A stretch of DNA of 64,000 nt from Heliopora coerulea (GCA_030142905.1 JASJOG010000174.1:186001-250000), one strand, 5' to 3'; shown: positions 23,590-34,279, counted from the first letter of the stretch. Notes: a model not told the origin generated them from the letters alone. Numbers and translations: made by a program.

Positions 23590-23935
23590 GTTTTAACGGG
23601 AAGGAAGATATGAAAAAGGAAGGAAGAGAAATAAATAACGAAGGAATGAAAGAACGAAACAAAGTAACTAAGTAATAAAGAAAGTAGAAAAGAAAAGAAG
23701 AAAGAAAGGAATAAAGAAAAGGAGAAAAAAAGGAAGAAAGAAAAAATAAAAGAGAGAAAAAAGACAGAGAGAAAAAAGACAGAAAGAAAAAAGAAAGGAA
23801 CAAAGAAAGAAGAATGAAAGAGATAAAGTAAAAATGGAAAGAACGAAAGAGAGAAAGGAAATACGAGAGAAAGAAAGAAAAATGGAAAGAATGTTTCGAA
23901 AGAACTTAAGAAAGGAAGAATTAAAGAAGTATAGA
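23590..23935. repeat. purine-rich (GAAA)n-type tract
   Basis: About 350 bp of almost pure A/G on the plus strand, mostly GAAA and GGAA words. The long minus-strand frames here (Phe/Ser/Leu-only) are low-complexity artefacts. Such tracts can adopt triplex structures. Confidence 0.9.
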
Positions 23936-24317
23936 ATATCTCAAACGTAATCATGTTAAAGTCTTTAATTTTTATTTTCTTCGTTATCCTAATTCAAATT
24001 TATTAATTCTATGTGTGTTTAGTCCTTAACAAAAGTTGTAAATTTGATTCTGGCGTTTTTCTAAGGTCATATGTCGACATCACAAATCCATGAATAACTG
24101 ATAAAATACAAATTAGCTTAAACTTGACTACAAAAATAATGTTGCCATTGAGACGCTAGACACCCCCAAAGGAAAATTTTACTGAAACAAAAACGTATTT
24201 TGCAACAAATTTTGGCTTAAGGCATGGTATTTACGGGTTCTGAAATGTAAAGAAAGTTTGGATTGTCATTCTCGTCGCTATATTCCTCTTTTTTCTGTAC
24301 GCGCCTCCCTTTCCTCT

Positions 24318-24318
<1 letters not shown>
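23936..24318. other. non-coding, nothing recognised
   Basis: AT-rich sequence between two simple repeats. Confidence 0.5.

Positions 24319-24350
<32 letters not shown>
24319..24350. repeat. (A)32 homopolymer
   Basis: An uninterrupted run of 32 A. It could be the tail of a retroposed sequence, but nothing upstream supports a particular retroposon. Confidence 0.9.
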
Positions 24351-24353
<3 letters not shown>

Positions 24354-24846
24354 ATGTAGATTTAATGAAGGTATTGGGGTAATGTCACGGTAGGGAAAAC
24401 TAGGCACCTCTTGAGATCTAAAAGACCCGGCTTTTCCGAATCAAACCGTATGAGACGCTTCAGAAGCTTGATAATGGCTGCAAAATAGAGTCGAAATGTT
24501 ACCACGATTACTGTCTTTTCTTGCATTTACTTAAATATGAAGTTCCAAGATGGCAATTGTCGGTTTAGGGAGTGCTAACATATTACGTAATCAGGGCGGG
24601 GGAGGTAGGTGTTTGGAATTGCTTATTCTTGATTATGGGGGAGGGTAAGGGTTAGACATCATGAAATAAGGAAATAGAAAAATTCAAACATGTTTAATTT
24701 CTAAGAAAAACAGCCAAAGTATAAACCATTTTGTTCTTCTCCATTTGAACTATCTAAATATTACGTGTTTTTGTGGCTTCGAAAACCTGTTTTGAGAAAT
24801 CTACGATATTAATATTGTAGTCAGGTTTGCACTGTTTTTACATTTT

Positions 24847-25031
24847 AAGAAATAGAAAATGAGTCGGGTGCTTTTATCGAGTTATAATGCACGAAAGATG
24901 TTGAAAGAACACGAAAGAAGCGTGTAAAACACGTGGCGATAGCCTAGTGATTTACTGCTTCTTGAGTGTTCTTTCAACATCTTTCGTGCATTATAACTCG
25001 ATAAAAGCACCCGACTCATTTTCTATTTCTT
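24847..25031. repeat. perfect hairpin, 66-bp arms, 53-nt loop
   Basis: 24847-24912 and 24966-25031 are exact reverse complements over 66 bp. The loop contains a further CGTGTAAAACACG mini-hairpin. It lies at the 3' end of the recombinase element on the minus strand. A perfect arm match implies recent formation or gene-conversion maintenance. Confidence 0.95.
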
Positions 25032-25288
25032 TTATAAAATAAGCAGACAAACAAGCGCAGTAAACATTTTATTTACAAGATCAAAATGGAAATTCTCCAT
25101 AACATGTCCGATAAACACGTCACCCACATGCTTGGCTTTCTTGATTCTCGATTCTGGCGGCGAACAGGGAAGTCAACAACATTGGTGTCTGGCAAGATTC
25201 TTAAAGTGTGGATAAAAAGAGAATAGAAATGTAAAAAAATTCAACAATGATTAACAGACACACAGTCTAACATTTACAAGTTTAATCG

Positions 25289-25669
25289 CTAGTCGCTGCT
25301 CGATTTAAAAACAATCTGGACATTTTCGATTGAGCAAGAACTGCACAGGCTGCCAGCCATGGAGGGATTCTGGAACTGTGTACTTGTCGACGTTACTGCC
25401 ACTTGTGCCACAGAAGTATGCGTGTTGATCGATAGCTGAGCGTGAGGTGCAGTACTGAGAGAAGCAGAAGGTGGATGGCTAGAAAAGAGAGAACGGGACA
25501 AGACATCGCTGCAGTTGCGAAGCTGTTATGAGGACGAACGTTCGTTGTAATGAACAAGACTTTGTTCATTTCGATGACCAGAGATTGCCATGATATGGCG
25601 ATTTGGAATACCTGCATTCGACCAAAGTTTGATGGCTGTAGCTCTTACACTGTGGTTGGTGTCAATCCT
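25289..25669 (-). pseudogene. tyrosine recombinase C-terminal fragment
   Basis: On the minus strand the frame reads TNHSVRATAIKLWSNAG (the HxxR box), then HIMAISGHRN (the GHxN box), then LVHYNERSS with the likely nucleophilic Tyr. These are the three C-terminal signatures of Crypton/DUF3504-like tyrosine recombinases, in correct order and spacing. A TAA interrupts the frame eight codons after the Tyr, after which it stays open through a Ser-rich tail to a TAG at 25289-25291. All catalytic residues of this half remain, but the stop and the missing central domain make it non-functional. Confidence 0.85.
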
Positions 25670-25888
25670 CGAAAGACCAGCCGCTTCGCTGGTACTTTTT
25701 TATAGTATGACTAAAATACACTTATTTTTACTTGACAAAACATTTAAGAATGTCATGTTTATATAATTTTGTTGCTTTGGCCTAGGTTACTGTCGAAATG
25801 GCCATTTTTACACGTAAACAGTTAGATAAATTCGCTTTGTTGCTGCAGTATACAGTATACAGGAAGCTTTTAAAAGTTTCAAAAAAAT

Positions 25889-26086
25889 TTACATACCTTT
25901 TAAAGTTTTAACTACCCAGTTAATCGCGTTTTTGGTAGCCTTTGAGTGTCTATTTTCTAACGAAAGGTTCAGCTCTGAGTTGAAAAAAGCAGCGAATCTT
26001 CCTCCTCCGTAGTCGACCCTTTGTCTCTTATTGGCAGGCTCTGTTGTGGACATCGTGAATTTAGTAAATGCTATTTTTGTTGTCAA
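25889..26086 (-). pseudogene. tyrosine recombinase N-terminal exon
   Basis: A short frame whose best start is the internal Met of MSTTEPANKRQRVDYGGG (near 26053). It continues with SLENRHSKATKNAINWVVK, which resembles the start of the SAM-like core-binding domain of Crypton-type recombinases. The frame ends at AAAG|GTATGT, a good 5' splice site, so the exon may have been spliced to a catalytic exon now mostly deleted. It pairs with the C-terminal fragment at 25289-25669 on the same strand. Confidence 0.65.
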
Positions 26087-26479
26087 ATTTTATATTCAGA
26101 ATTTATTCAAAATGTTTGGGAACACGTACAGGCGACGCGGGAAAACCAGCAAATCAAAACAGTGCATTGTTGAGTTATAATGCACGAACATTAGCCAATC
26201 AAATTGCATGTTGTAGTCTCCTTATTTTATAATATTAAATAAATGCCGAATATCTACAAAACCACAAAACTAGAGCTTTTGAATTAAATCTACAACATGA
26301 TTAGCACCAAAAACTGTATCTACGCCAGTGGAGTATCTTGGAACAAAAGGGGGAGTTTCAACCGATGATGATGTCGTCTAATGAGGGGGTTGACCATGAA
26401 TGATTACGCATGATTACAAGGGGGAGGGGGGTCAAAAATGAGTGAAAATGTGATTACGTAATATGTGAACGCTCCCTTA

Positions 26480-27513
26480 TATTTTTACTTTATTTTCTTA
26501 AATCCTCCGCTAGCTATGGTATTTTTACAGTTCCACGGATTTGCCAAATGGCAGTTACGTTTTCAATCAGGTGAAATATCCTTTGCGGAAAACAAAAATC
26601 TTGCAAATTGAAGCCTTGTTCGTCATAGAGTTTAGATATATGCACTACAACTACCAATACAAGAACAATCTTAATACAACGTAACTAAATATTCACAATT
26701 TTAAAGAAATGTGCGAAGTAACAATGCATCAAAACAATTTATTGTAGAGGAATTCCGAAGCAGAATGTCTTTCTCCACAATGACATGCGCCTAAACTACA
26801 AAATTAATTCAAATTAAAAGCGGGAAATTTACTTCCAGACCCACCACGAAGTGCTCCACAATATTAACGATAAGATTAGAATTTTAAAATCTAGCGTCGG
26901 CCCCGAAACTATTTATGAAATATTGTTAATCTATTTCGATGAGTGGTAGCAAATCTACCTCAAAAACGTGTTAAAAATATCGCTAAATCTGCCTCGAAAA
27001 GTCTATAAAATATGGGAGGGCCGAAAGCACGAAAAAGCAAAGATACTAATCTCGACGTGCTTGGGATTTATTTACATGGGTGAAGAAAATGGAAACGTAA
27101 CTTTGCTTTACGTTTTTATGTTTATACTCATCGCTGTTGTGCCGTTCTGAGCTTATGTCGTGCTGATATTGATCTACACATGCGCACTGATAGCTTGCGC
27201 CTGCAGTAATATCTGCGTTCAATTACCGTGCTGAGATTGCTCGTTGCACACCAAAACGTTCTACGCTCTTCGGAAGCACGGATTACATCTCGCTTTTAGA
27301 TAAAGTTTTTTGGTCCAATCTTTTTAATACCTTTCCCGTGTCACTTAAGTAGTTGGAATTGATATTCAGTAAAGGTAAGGGTCTATTGACGATTTCTTTC
27401 TTAAGTTTAAAATTGATTCGGTTGAATGTTTTTCTGCTCTTAGTTCTGCACGGACTGTCTATGTCTATATAAATTATGCTTAAAAATATTTACTAATTTT
27501 AAGTTTAATAATA
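26480..27513. other. non-coding, nothing recognised
   Basis: Short frames only (the 60-codon frame at 26968-27150 is unremarkable). No terminal repeats recognised. Confidence 0.5.
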
Positions 27514-28031
27514 GAACTTGACGATCGTTTATCTATCATCTCAAGATATCTCCAAGTTCTCACACTTCTGAAATGTAAATTTCATCAATATCATTATTAA
27601 CACGTAGTGGCTTCCACTTAGGGCTCACATATCTTGAACTTGCACCTTAGCTCTCCATCTGAGTCTTGGTAGATCAATGGTTTGAGCGTCTCACCGGGCA
27701 TCAATAGGTTGTGGGTTCGATCCAAATCTGGGGATCACTAATCGTTTTTCTGAAAATTGAACTTGAAAATCGTTCATCTATCATCTCAAAATATCTCCAA
27801 GCTCATCCGACGTTTAAAATATAAATTTCATCAATATCATTATGAACATATAGTGGCTTCCGCTTAGGTTACATATATGTCGAACTTGCACCTTAGCTCT
27901 CCATCTAAGTCTTAATAGCTCAATAGTTAGAGCGTCTCATCGGTCATCAGAAGGTTACGGATTCGATCCCCATCTGGGGTTCAGAAATCGTTTTTCTGAG
28001 GACAGAGCTTGACGATTGTTCATCTATCATC
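27514..28031 (+). repeat. tandem tRNA-headed repeat, about 246-bp period
   Basis: Unit 1 starts at 27514, unit 2 at 27759 and a truncated unit 3 at 28005, each with GACGAT-type or AAAATCGTT-type starts and CTATCATCT. Each full unit contains an A-box-like element (GGTAGATCAATGG in unit 1; AATAGCTCAATAG in unit 2) and a B box (GGGTTCGATCC near 27713; GGATTCGATCC near 27957), then CATCTGGGG-type sequence and ATCGTTTTTCTGA. The tRNA cloverleaf is too degenerate to be functional. It is either a tandemised SINE or a tRNA-derived satellite. Confidence 0.8.
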
Positions 28032-28462
28032 TGCATGATATTTTCTATTCGCATCAATACTAGTGACACGTTATGAAAAGTGGTTACTAAATATAAGGTT
28101 TCAGCTATTGCAATAACTGATGGTTAAAATGAAAATGTTTCAAGACAGCCTCGGGTTGCAGCTACTGCAGCAGGTGATGGTGGAAATGAGGAAAATTCCA
28201 GAGAGCATCAGCATCGTCCCACTAGATAAGAGACACTCGACAAGCACAGACTGCAATGCCACAATCTTGTAATATACCTGACAACTAATGTTTGCCTAGG
28301 GGGTTTAACAAAGAGAGAAGCCAGGAATATTAAAATACCTTAGTATCACAAGTCAAATGTTCGTTGAAAAAGTGTTCAGCGTTTAAAAACATGACATACA
28401 GCAAGATGGCAAACTCAGACTGCAACAAACTTAGACCGCTTCGGGCGAATTTTTGTTTACGC
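28032..28462. other. non-coding, nothing recognised
   Basis: No gene or repeat boundary seen. Confidence 0.5.
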
Positions 28463-28748
28463 CCACTTCAAGATGGCGGATACTTACCGTGAGAAGTACT
28501 CGCGCTCCCGGTATATTATAATTCAACATGTTCTCTATCCTAAGATTCCGGTGAGAATTACAGTTAGAGGTTGGATAAGGATTGGGATTAAGATTAGAGC
28601 TAATCGTAACCCCAATCCTAACCTTAACACTGATCCTAACCCAAATCCTCATCTGAATCTTGAGTGAAAGGACATGTTGAATTATAATACAACGCGACCG
28701 CGAATATTTCTCAGGCTCTCACGGTAAGTATCCGCCACCGTTAAGTGG
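28463..28748. mobile_element. foldback MITE with telomere-like centre
   Basis: The left arm starts CCACTTCAAGATGGCGGATA and the reverse complement of the right arm CCACTTAACGGTGGCGGATA. Both continue TACTTACCGTGAGAG-like sequence and end at TTATAATTCAACATGT, giving imperfect arms of about 70-79 bp. The centre (28565-28650) is a run of GGGATTA/TAACCC-like variants (AACCCCAATCCTAACCTTAA). No coding capacity and no clear target duplication. Confidence 0.7.
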
Positions 28749-29772
28749 TCGTAAAATCCCCCAAAACCCATTTTGGAGTGTGCAGGGATTGCAACCGCTG
28801 ATTTGGACATGCGCATAAGTTCAGTTTACAATATCATCCTTACGGCATCACACATCATCACACTGGAAAACAGAAACAATTCAATCAAGTCGGAACTTGG
28901 AGTCCTGGCAACAACATTTGAAATCGGAAAGTCGGTGGTTCTTTCACTTGAAAGCTTTTTTAAAGTAAACCGTTTTTATGAAGAAATCACGAAAGCAATG
29001 TTGATCTGATCTAGAAAAAGCTGAAAGGCTGCCAGATAGGGAGACAGCGACAGGGGCAAAAGTTCGTAAACAAAACAGGTAAAGAACGCGAAGTTTTATT
29101 GGCAATACGAATGAATCCTTACAAGGTACATTGGCACGAGATTAAAAGTAAAAAGAATCACTATCTGAAAGATCATAACATGGCGAAGTTGTTTACAAAA
29201 GGCTAATGAAAAACGACAAGTTACATTTCTTGATATGAGACGTCGGCAAACGGTATCAGCATCTGAAATGCCACTTGAAGCAGCTAATATAACAGCTGAA
29301 ATACAACTATAATGAAGTCTTGTAAAGGCCACTATAAATTCATATTTGATGTAGAATTTGGTTTTTGGAAGAAAAACTGGATGAACTGTCATGCTTGGAA
29401 TCTTAATATTACTGACAAAGATAACGTCCGAAATGGTTTAATAAAGCACTGAAAGCTACAAATATGCAAGTGGAAAACTTTAAACAAAATCCTTTTTTCT
29501 TGTCGTAAAATGCTATATTGTTTGGTTTTGTTTTACTGTTGATTTGTTTGAACATAATCTAACATGATAAGCCACGAGCGAGTGGCGTTATTGTGAAACA
29601 ACAGCACATACGAAACAGCTTAAGAAATACAGGGTTTGGTTACGGCACACATTTTAATTATGAGGAGACATTTGCGCGTAAACATGAAAATTAGGAGATA
29701 CAAAATTATAACGTAATCATGGTAACAAACAAAGAAAAACCTAAAAATAATTTTATTTTGGAGACGAGTGTT
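28749..29772. other. non-coding; one unrecognised frame
   Basis: The plus-strand frame 28773-29009 (78 codons) has a helical-looking second half (SELGVLATTFEIGKSVVLSL) but no recognisable family. The minus-strand frame 29096-29392 is also unrecognised. No other structure seen. Confidence 0.35.
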
Positions 29773-29854
29773 CCAGTGGCAGAGTGGTCTACGGCCGTTA
29801 AGAGTTTATTAACAAATTAAATGTTCGAGGTTCAAACTCTGCATGTGGCTCTGG
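29773..29854 (+). ncRNA. tRNA-Leu/Ser-like SINE head
   Basis: CCAGTGGCAGAGTGGTCTA matches a class II tRNA A-box layout and GAGGTTCAAACTC a good B box; CCAG and CTGG can close an acceptor-like stem. The anticodon arm is not recognisable. Probably a SINE or pseudo-tRNA. Confidence 0.5.
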
Positions 29855-30437
29855 AGAATTTTTATGGTAATTAGTATTTTTGTAGTTTTCGTGGAAATCT
29901 TATTCCATAATTAACTTCTCTTTTTGGATGTCGTTACAACTTCCAAAAACTAAAAAGTTTAAATTCGCATCGGTAGAGTAATATTTTGATTTTTTAGGAA
30001 GGAAAGGTGTCACCGTACGCTCTTACACAGTTGTCTCGAGTAGGAGGATACAAGACTTTCGGCAACTATTCTGTTGTAATTGTTAATTTTCAATGATTTG
30101 CAAGAACTTCACGGCAACAAGTAATAATTCTTTCAGTTTTCACTTATAGTATTGATAATTTCTCATTCAAACTTAAATTTCAGGCCCTTTAACAGTCTTC
30201 AGAACCCATGAACTTTGCCCTTACTCTGAAGGCATATGATGCTATGGTCGGCGAGGGATGGTTGCTTATTCGTATTTCTAGTAGAACTCACATCATGGCG
30301 GGAAATTGAAAACTCTCTGTGGAATATTTCTAAATTTTAAGATTCACGTAAGGGATAGAAAATCTACCACCGATACTCGTTATACAAAATGTTGGTGAAT
30401 ATGAGGATTCACACATGACTTGGAAAGTTTATTTTCT
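29855..30437. other. non-coding, nothing recognised
   Basis: AT-rich spacer. Confidence 0.5.
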
Positions 30438-30732
30438 AAAGGTAAAGGTAAAGGTAAAGTCCTTTTATTTATACTGGATAACCCTATCAGCTATCTGAGC
30501 TGGTCTCCCTAGAGGTCCAGTAAGGGCCTACCCTCATGGGTCCAGTGTTATGACAGGAGGAAACCGGATGACCCGGAGAAAACCTGCGAAGCTTGGTAGA
30601 GTCAAACTGGGCAACACTCTTCTCACATGTGACCGAGGCAACTTTTAATCAGATTACTGCACGCAGCCGGAATCGAACCCGTCACAGCGGTGAGAGACAC
30701 GTGCACTACCACTGCGCCACCAGCACCCCATA
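30438..30732 (-). mobile_element. tRNA-headed SINE with (CTTTAC)n tail
   Basis: Read on the minus strand from 30732: GCTGGTGGCGCAGTGGTAG (A box), then GACGGGTTCGATTCCGG (B box near 30670), a non-tRNA body containing GTTTTCTCCGGGTCATCC, and a tail of (CTTTAC)n repeats at 30438-30460. Head, body and short-repeat tail in this order are typical of tRNA-derived SINEs mobilised by a LINE. Confidence 0.75.
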
Positions 30733-31467
30733 TACTCTATACTCGTCAAGAAATTTTACTACACATTACGATTAAAAAATGATGCAGAATATTTAGATTG
30801 GAAAATATCAGAAGCAACGCTAAATAATAAGAAGCAGCTGCCGAAGTTCGTCATACCAACTACTGATAAATATTACGATCCAGATAGGAGGAAGAAAATC
30901 TTCCATCGAAACTCGTTACGAAGTACTGCATAACATAAGAATTCAGATCGGATGTGGAAAATCAATCTCCAAAACTTGTTACGAAATCTTAGTACATATT
31001 ACGATTGAAAAGGGAAATGGAAGATCTACCACCAACCCTTGTTAAAAAATATTTCAAAATGTTAGGATTCAGATATTGCAACATATCTAAGAATTGTAAG
31101 ATTAGTGGCAGAAAATCTACTTTCTTAAACTGTAACGAAATATTTGTGAATACAACCAATGAGAACTGAGGTTGATAATCCTACTACGAAACTTCGTAAT
31201 GAAATAGTCAAAAATTTTGGCTGAAAATAGAGGTATAAAATGTACTTCTGAGACCCCTCATTAAATAAAATTAATCATTAACAATAAGTTGGAAGATATA
31301 GAATCAAATTGGTAAATTGTTAGGAAATATTAAAAAATATCAGGCAAATTTGGAAAAATTCTGCAACGGAAATTCACGACTTATGTCCGAGTGATCAATG
31401 TGTGAGTATTTCGGTGGGACAGAAAAAATCTGCGTCTCAAGTATGTCCCAATCGTATTTGCTGCAAA
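30733..31467. other. non-coding, nothing recognised
   Basis: AT-rich. Several short similar phrases (GAAAATCTAC, TTACGAAAT) recur, perhaps an old diverged tandem repeat. Confidence 0.4.
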
Positions 31468-32077
31468 ATCTTAGTTTCCACAAAATCGCTGACGATCGCC
31501 GTGTTGCTATAATCGGTCAACTGAATGATCGCTGTAGGTCGCTGTCGATCGCTGAGATTTGTTTTCATATGATCGCCTGCACCACAGCATATCATTCAGC
31601 GGAGACTACAACGAATCTGGAGTCATCAATAAAAATGGTCCCTGAACCTATGCTTATTGAACTCAATGCTCATGTCTGAGCCACTCAAAACTATAGTGTA
31701 GCAAGCGCACCTCGACTAATGTAGATAAAAAAGACAGAGTATGAAACATTTGTGCTCGGAGTAAATTATTTGCTGCTTTTGGCACTTAAAAGGCAAATTC
31801 TACTGACATTTAAACGGTTTATCTGTCACAATAGGACGCAAGATTCTATTTCTTCTTTAGCTAACTTCCCCATACCGTCTCACGTTTTCAAATTTCGCTT
31901 TTACCATTGATGTTCGATCTTTGAATTGCTGGTTTTTGTTTCCATATGATCGCCCACGATCGCAGACCCTCCCTGTGGATCGCTGGAAATGTTTCCATAA
32001 GATCGGCGTAAATCGTTCAGGATCGCTGACGATTAGCAGCGTTGGAATACGATGATATGGAAACCAGCCTTGACGAC
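31468..32077. mobile_element. MITE-like element rich in GATCGC, imperfect inverted ends
   Basis: The reverse complement of the right end starts CAAGGCTGGTTTCCATATCA and the left end has TTAGTTTCCACAAAATCGCT. Both sides then carry repeated GATCGC/GCGATC words and TTTCCATA-type phrases in mirrored order. It is likely a non-autonomous hAT-type element, but no duplication was resolved. The small frames inside are artefacts of the repeats. Confidence 0.5.
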
Positions 32078-33384
32078 AGAAATGTATAGTTATCGTAAAA
32101 TATATATTCATTGAAAACTCGGCTCGATTGCATATATGGATACAATTCGGTTGCAGAAAATCCTCTTTATCAAATACGTTTTAAATTAGTGCTTCATGTA
32201 AGGGACGACATCGGGGTAGAAAATGTTCCTGAGAATCTCGTTACGACATATTGTTAAATATACGATTTATCAGATATAGCAAATATATATCAAAATCTCT
32301 ACATAGGATATTGCCAATTGTTGTGTTTCGAATCTTTGGCAGAAAATCTTTTTACGAGATTCGTTATGCAATATTCCTCGAGAGACGATTCAATACACAG
32401 ATAAAAAGTCTACCATCGAAACTTAACGTCTTAAGCAGTAGGTATAAAAGCAACCAGTAAAACGTAGTACGAAAATATTGCTGATCATTATGATACATAT
32501 CGTAGGTTCACTATTTAAATTAATTGGCTAAATAAAGTATGCGCAAAGTAATCGGTGATTGAATAAAATCTACAAACGAAAATCTTCTCAACACCTGCCT
32601 GAATAAACGGATTTCATTCGGACACTCAAACCTCGGTTTTAGAGATTACAAAGTGCTAGAAATAACATTGCAAGCACTCCTCGCGCACCATTCAATCCCA
32701 TCCCCTGAAAACACGAAAGAAGTAGATAGGTTGTAAACTTTGTGAAAGAGTCAATAATTTAAATTGAAAGGAAAAGTTGCCCTTATAGTAACTCGAGACT
32801 GAAAAAGTGCAGTGTTTGCATGCCATTTTCCATTTTTAAGAAATATAAATCAATAACTACAACCGATGAATTTACCGAAACCCTTGAATCTCAAATTCCA
32901 AGCACATACGTGTACCTCGTCAGTCTATTTGGGAGAGTCGGGAAGGAGGGTTAGATATACAGTTTTTGACGAATAAAAATATCAATAAATAGCTCTACTG
33001 ATGTGAACTTGAACTTTTTTTCTCACTGGAAATGTAAAGAAATCCTAAAGGAAAAAAGGAAAGAAAACGTAGAACAGGCTTAGCATGAAAAATGAAAACA
33101 AAGGAAAAAACCACGAAATTATGAGAACAAGCCAGTGCCGCCGCTCGGGACTTTATAACGTTAATATCATTGTGCCGACTCGTCTACTGACACATTAAAC
33201 CTATAACTACAATTCTTTTTGTACTTAAACTGTTGGCTATCCTGTTTGCCGTTCAAGTTTGTCTTCACAAATTTCCTACCTTTAAAACAGAGACTTTTAT
33301 CAATAACTTTTTGATATGGTCTAAAAATTAGAAACAAATTTGCTCTCACCATCAAAATAACGTATGCCGTGATCAAGCCTTGTA
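32078..33384. other. non-coding, nothing recognised
   Basis: Short frames only. No terminal repeats or protein motifs recognised. Confidence 0.5.
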
Positions 33385-33924
33385 CTAGAATTCCGTGCAC
33401 GCAACAACCCCTCGCCCACCCTTCCAATATATCTCTCGAGAATCCAAGAAACATTGAAAATTTTTCAAAATTGTCAAAAAGACAAATCCTGCATACTTTA
33501 ACTGGAAGATGGTACGCAGTATAAGAAAAACACAACATTTGGACACTGTAACAAATTCTGTAGAGCATGTAAATATTGAAACACTTTTGTGCGACACACC
33601 CAAGCATACGTGGGTGTGGTTGCGTGGGCATTTTGTTTTTAGAGTTTTCGTTAGATTGACAGAGGCGAGAAACGTCCGACAGCGGGAAGGATGCGGAGAA
33701 TAAAAATGTAACAAAATATCGCTCGAGAATCCCAGTAACATAGATAATTTTCGAATTTGTCAGAAAAATCGTCCTTACTATAACTGGAAGAGGGAATGAA
33801 ATAATAATAATAAAGATAATATAAAACAAGTACAATTCGGCCTCAAATTAACAACCTTCATAGCTTATATTTAAACTGCTTGTCGTCATAATTATGCTCA
33901 AAACAATTCCGTTCGCAGAACTTG

Positions 33925-34150
33925 TATTTCAAAGCTAGTCGATTCAGACTTACCTGTGATTGTGTAGCTCTGGTAAGTGGTTACCAGAACGGGAAAAATC
34001 TCGAGATTTATACAAATCAGCATCTATTCAACTTCAGCGAAGAATGTCGTTTACACTTAGTTGCTCAGCGAATGTCCTGACAGGAAGCGAGTTCCCATAC
34101 GTCTTTTGTTCATATTTATCAGGAAGAACCAAGACAAAGAGTTGCTGCAA
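33925..34150 (+). pseudogene. Crypton-type tyrosine recombinase remnant (copy B)
   Basis: Matches the C-terminal part of the recombinase frame of copy C, aligned by the CTAGTCGATTCAGACTTACC-type sequence and the following GTGGTTACCAGAACG (GHxN-box region). Only fragments survive, with stops, and the core-binding region is missing. Confidence 0.5.
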
Positions 34151-34279
34151 CAAATGAACAGTTCGCCAGCGCATATTCCAAGGAGCTAACTTTGGGAATT
34201 GCTGTTTCAACTCATAAATTGTCCAGATACTAAAATGGCCTCCAAAAGTGAGACCTGCCGCAAGCCCCAAGAGAGCCAT
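34034..34279 (-). CDS. antisense 81-codon frame shared by the Crypton-like copies
   Basis: On the minus strand of copy B an uninterrupted frame starts MALLGLAAGLTFGGHFS (hydrophobic start, signal- or membrane-segment-like) and continues WTIYELKQQFPKLAPWNM to LSVNDILR. The same frame can be followed, with frameshifts, in copies A and C, where YWTIYDLKEQF and YWTIYDLTEQF and the phrase YEQKT align. It overlaps the C-terminal tail of the recombinase gene on the other strand, so its openness may be a by-product. No family recognised. Confidence 0.25.
   Translation of the reverse strand: MALLGLAAGLTFGGHFSIWTIYELKQQFPKLAPWNMRWRTVHLLQQLFVLVLPDKYEQKTYGNSLPVRTFAEQLSVNDILR

Larger units (their letters stand above)
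24847..26188 (-). mobile_element. internally deleted tyrosine-recombinase (Crypton-like) element
   Basis: On the minus strand it starts with TTCGTGCATTATAACTC (26172-26188), then an N-terminal coding exon (26086-25889), then about 220 bp of non-coding DNA, a C-terminal recombinase fragment (25669-25289) and finally a 66-bp-arm hairpin (25031-24847). The 17-bp start motif recurs in both hairpin arms (24983-24999 in the same sense, 24879-24895 inverted). The middle of the enzyme, including the region of its first catalytic Arg, is absent, so this is a non-autonomous derivative. Outer limits are inferred from these motifs. Confidence 0.65.
24568..26476. mobile_element. Harbinger-type terminal-repeat element with TTA duplication (shell)
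   Basis: The left end GGGAGTGCTAACATATTACG (24568 on) and the reverse complement of the right end GGGAGCGTTCACATATTACG match over about 26 bp, continuing GTAATCA. TTA flanks both sides (24565-24567 and 26477-26479), the 3-bp duplication expected of PIF/Harbinger. The subterminal parts are G-rich (GGGGGAGGG words). The interior is occupied by the tyrosine-recombinase element at 24847-26188, so this is a small MITE-like shell of roughly 550 bp carrying a younger insertion. Confidence 0.7.

Noticed and set aside
23580..23954. Long minus-strand Phe/Ser/Leu frames that look like a membrane protein
   Set aside because: They are translations of a purine-rich simple repeat.
27514..28031. A tRNA gene cluster
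   Set aside because: The A and B boxes are good but the cloverleaf does not close, and the units include a long non-tRNA body.
28565..28650. Interstitial telomere or chromosome end
   Set aside because: The TAACCC-like words are degenerate, short and enclosed by the arms of a foldback element.
33167..33835. The longest frame in the window (222 codons, minus strand)
   Set aside because: It crosses the left boundary of Crypton-like copy B and reads through both parts of the internal duplication. Its composition is hydrophobic and erratic, and it has no counterpart in copies A or C. Judged a chance frame.
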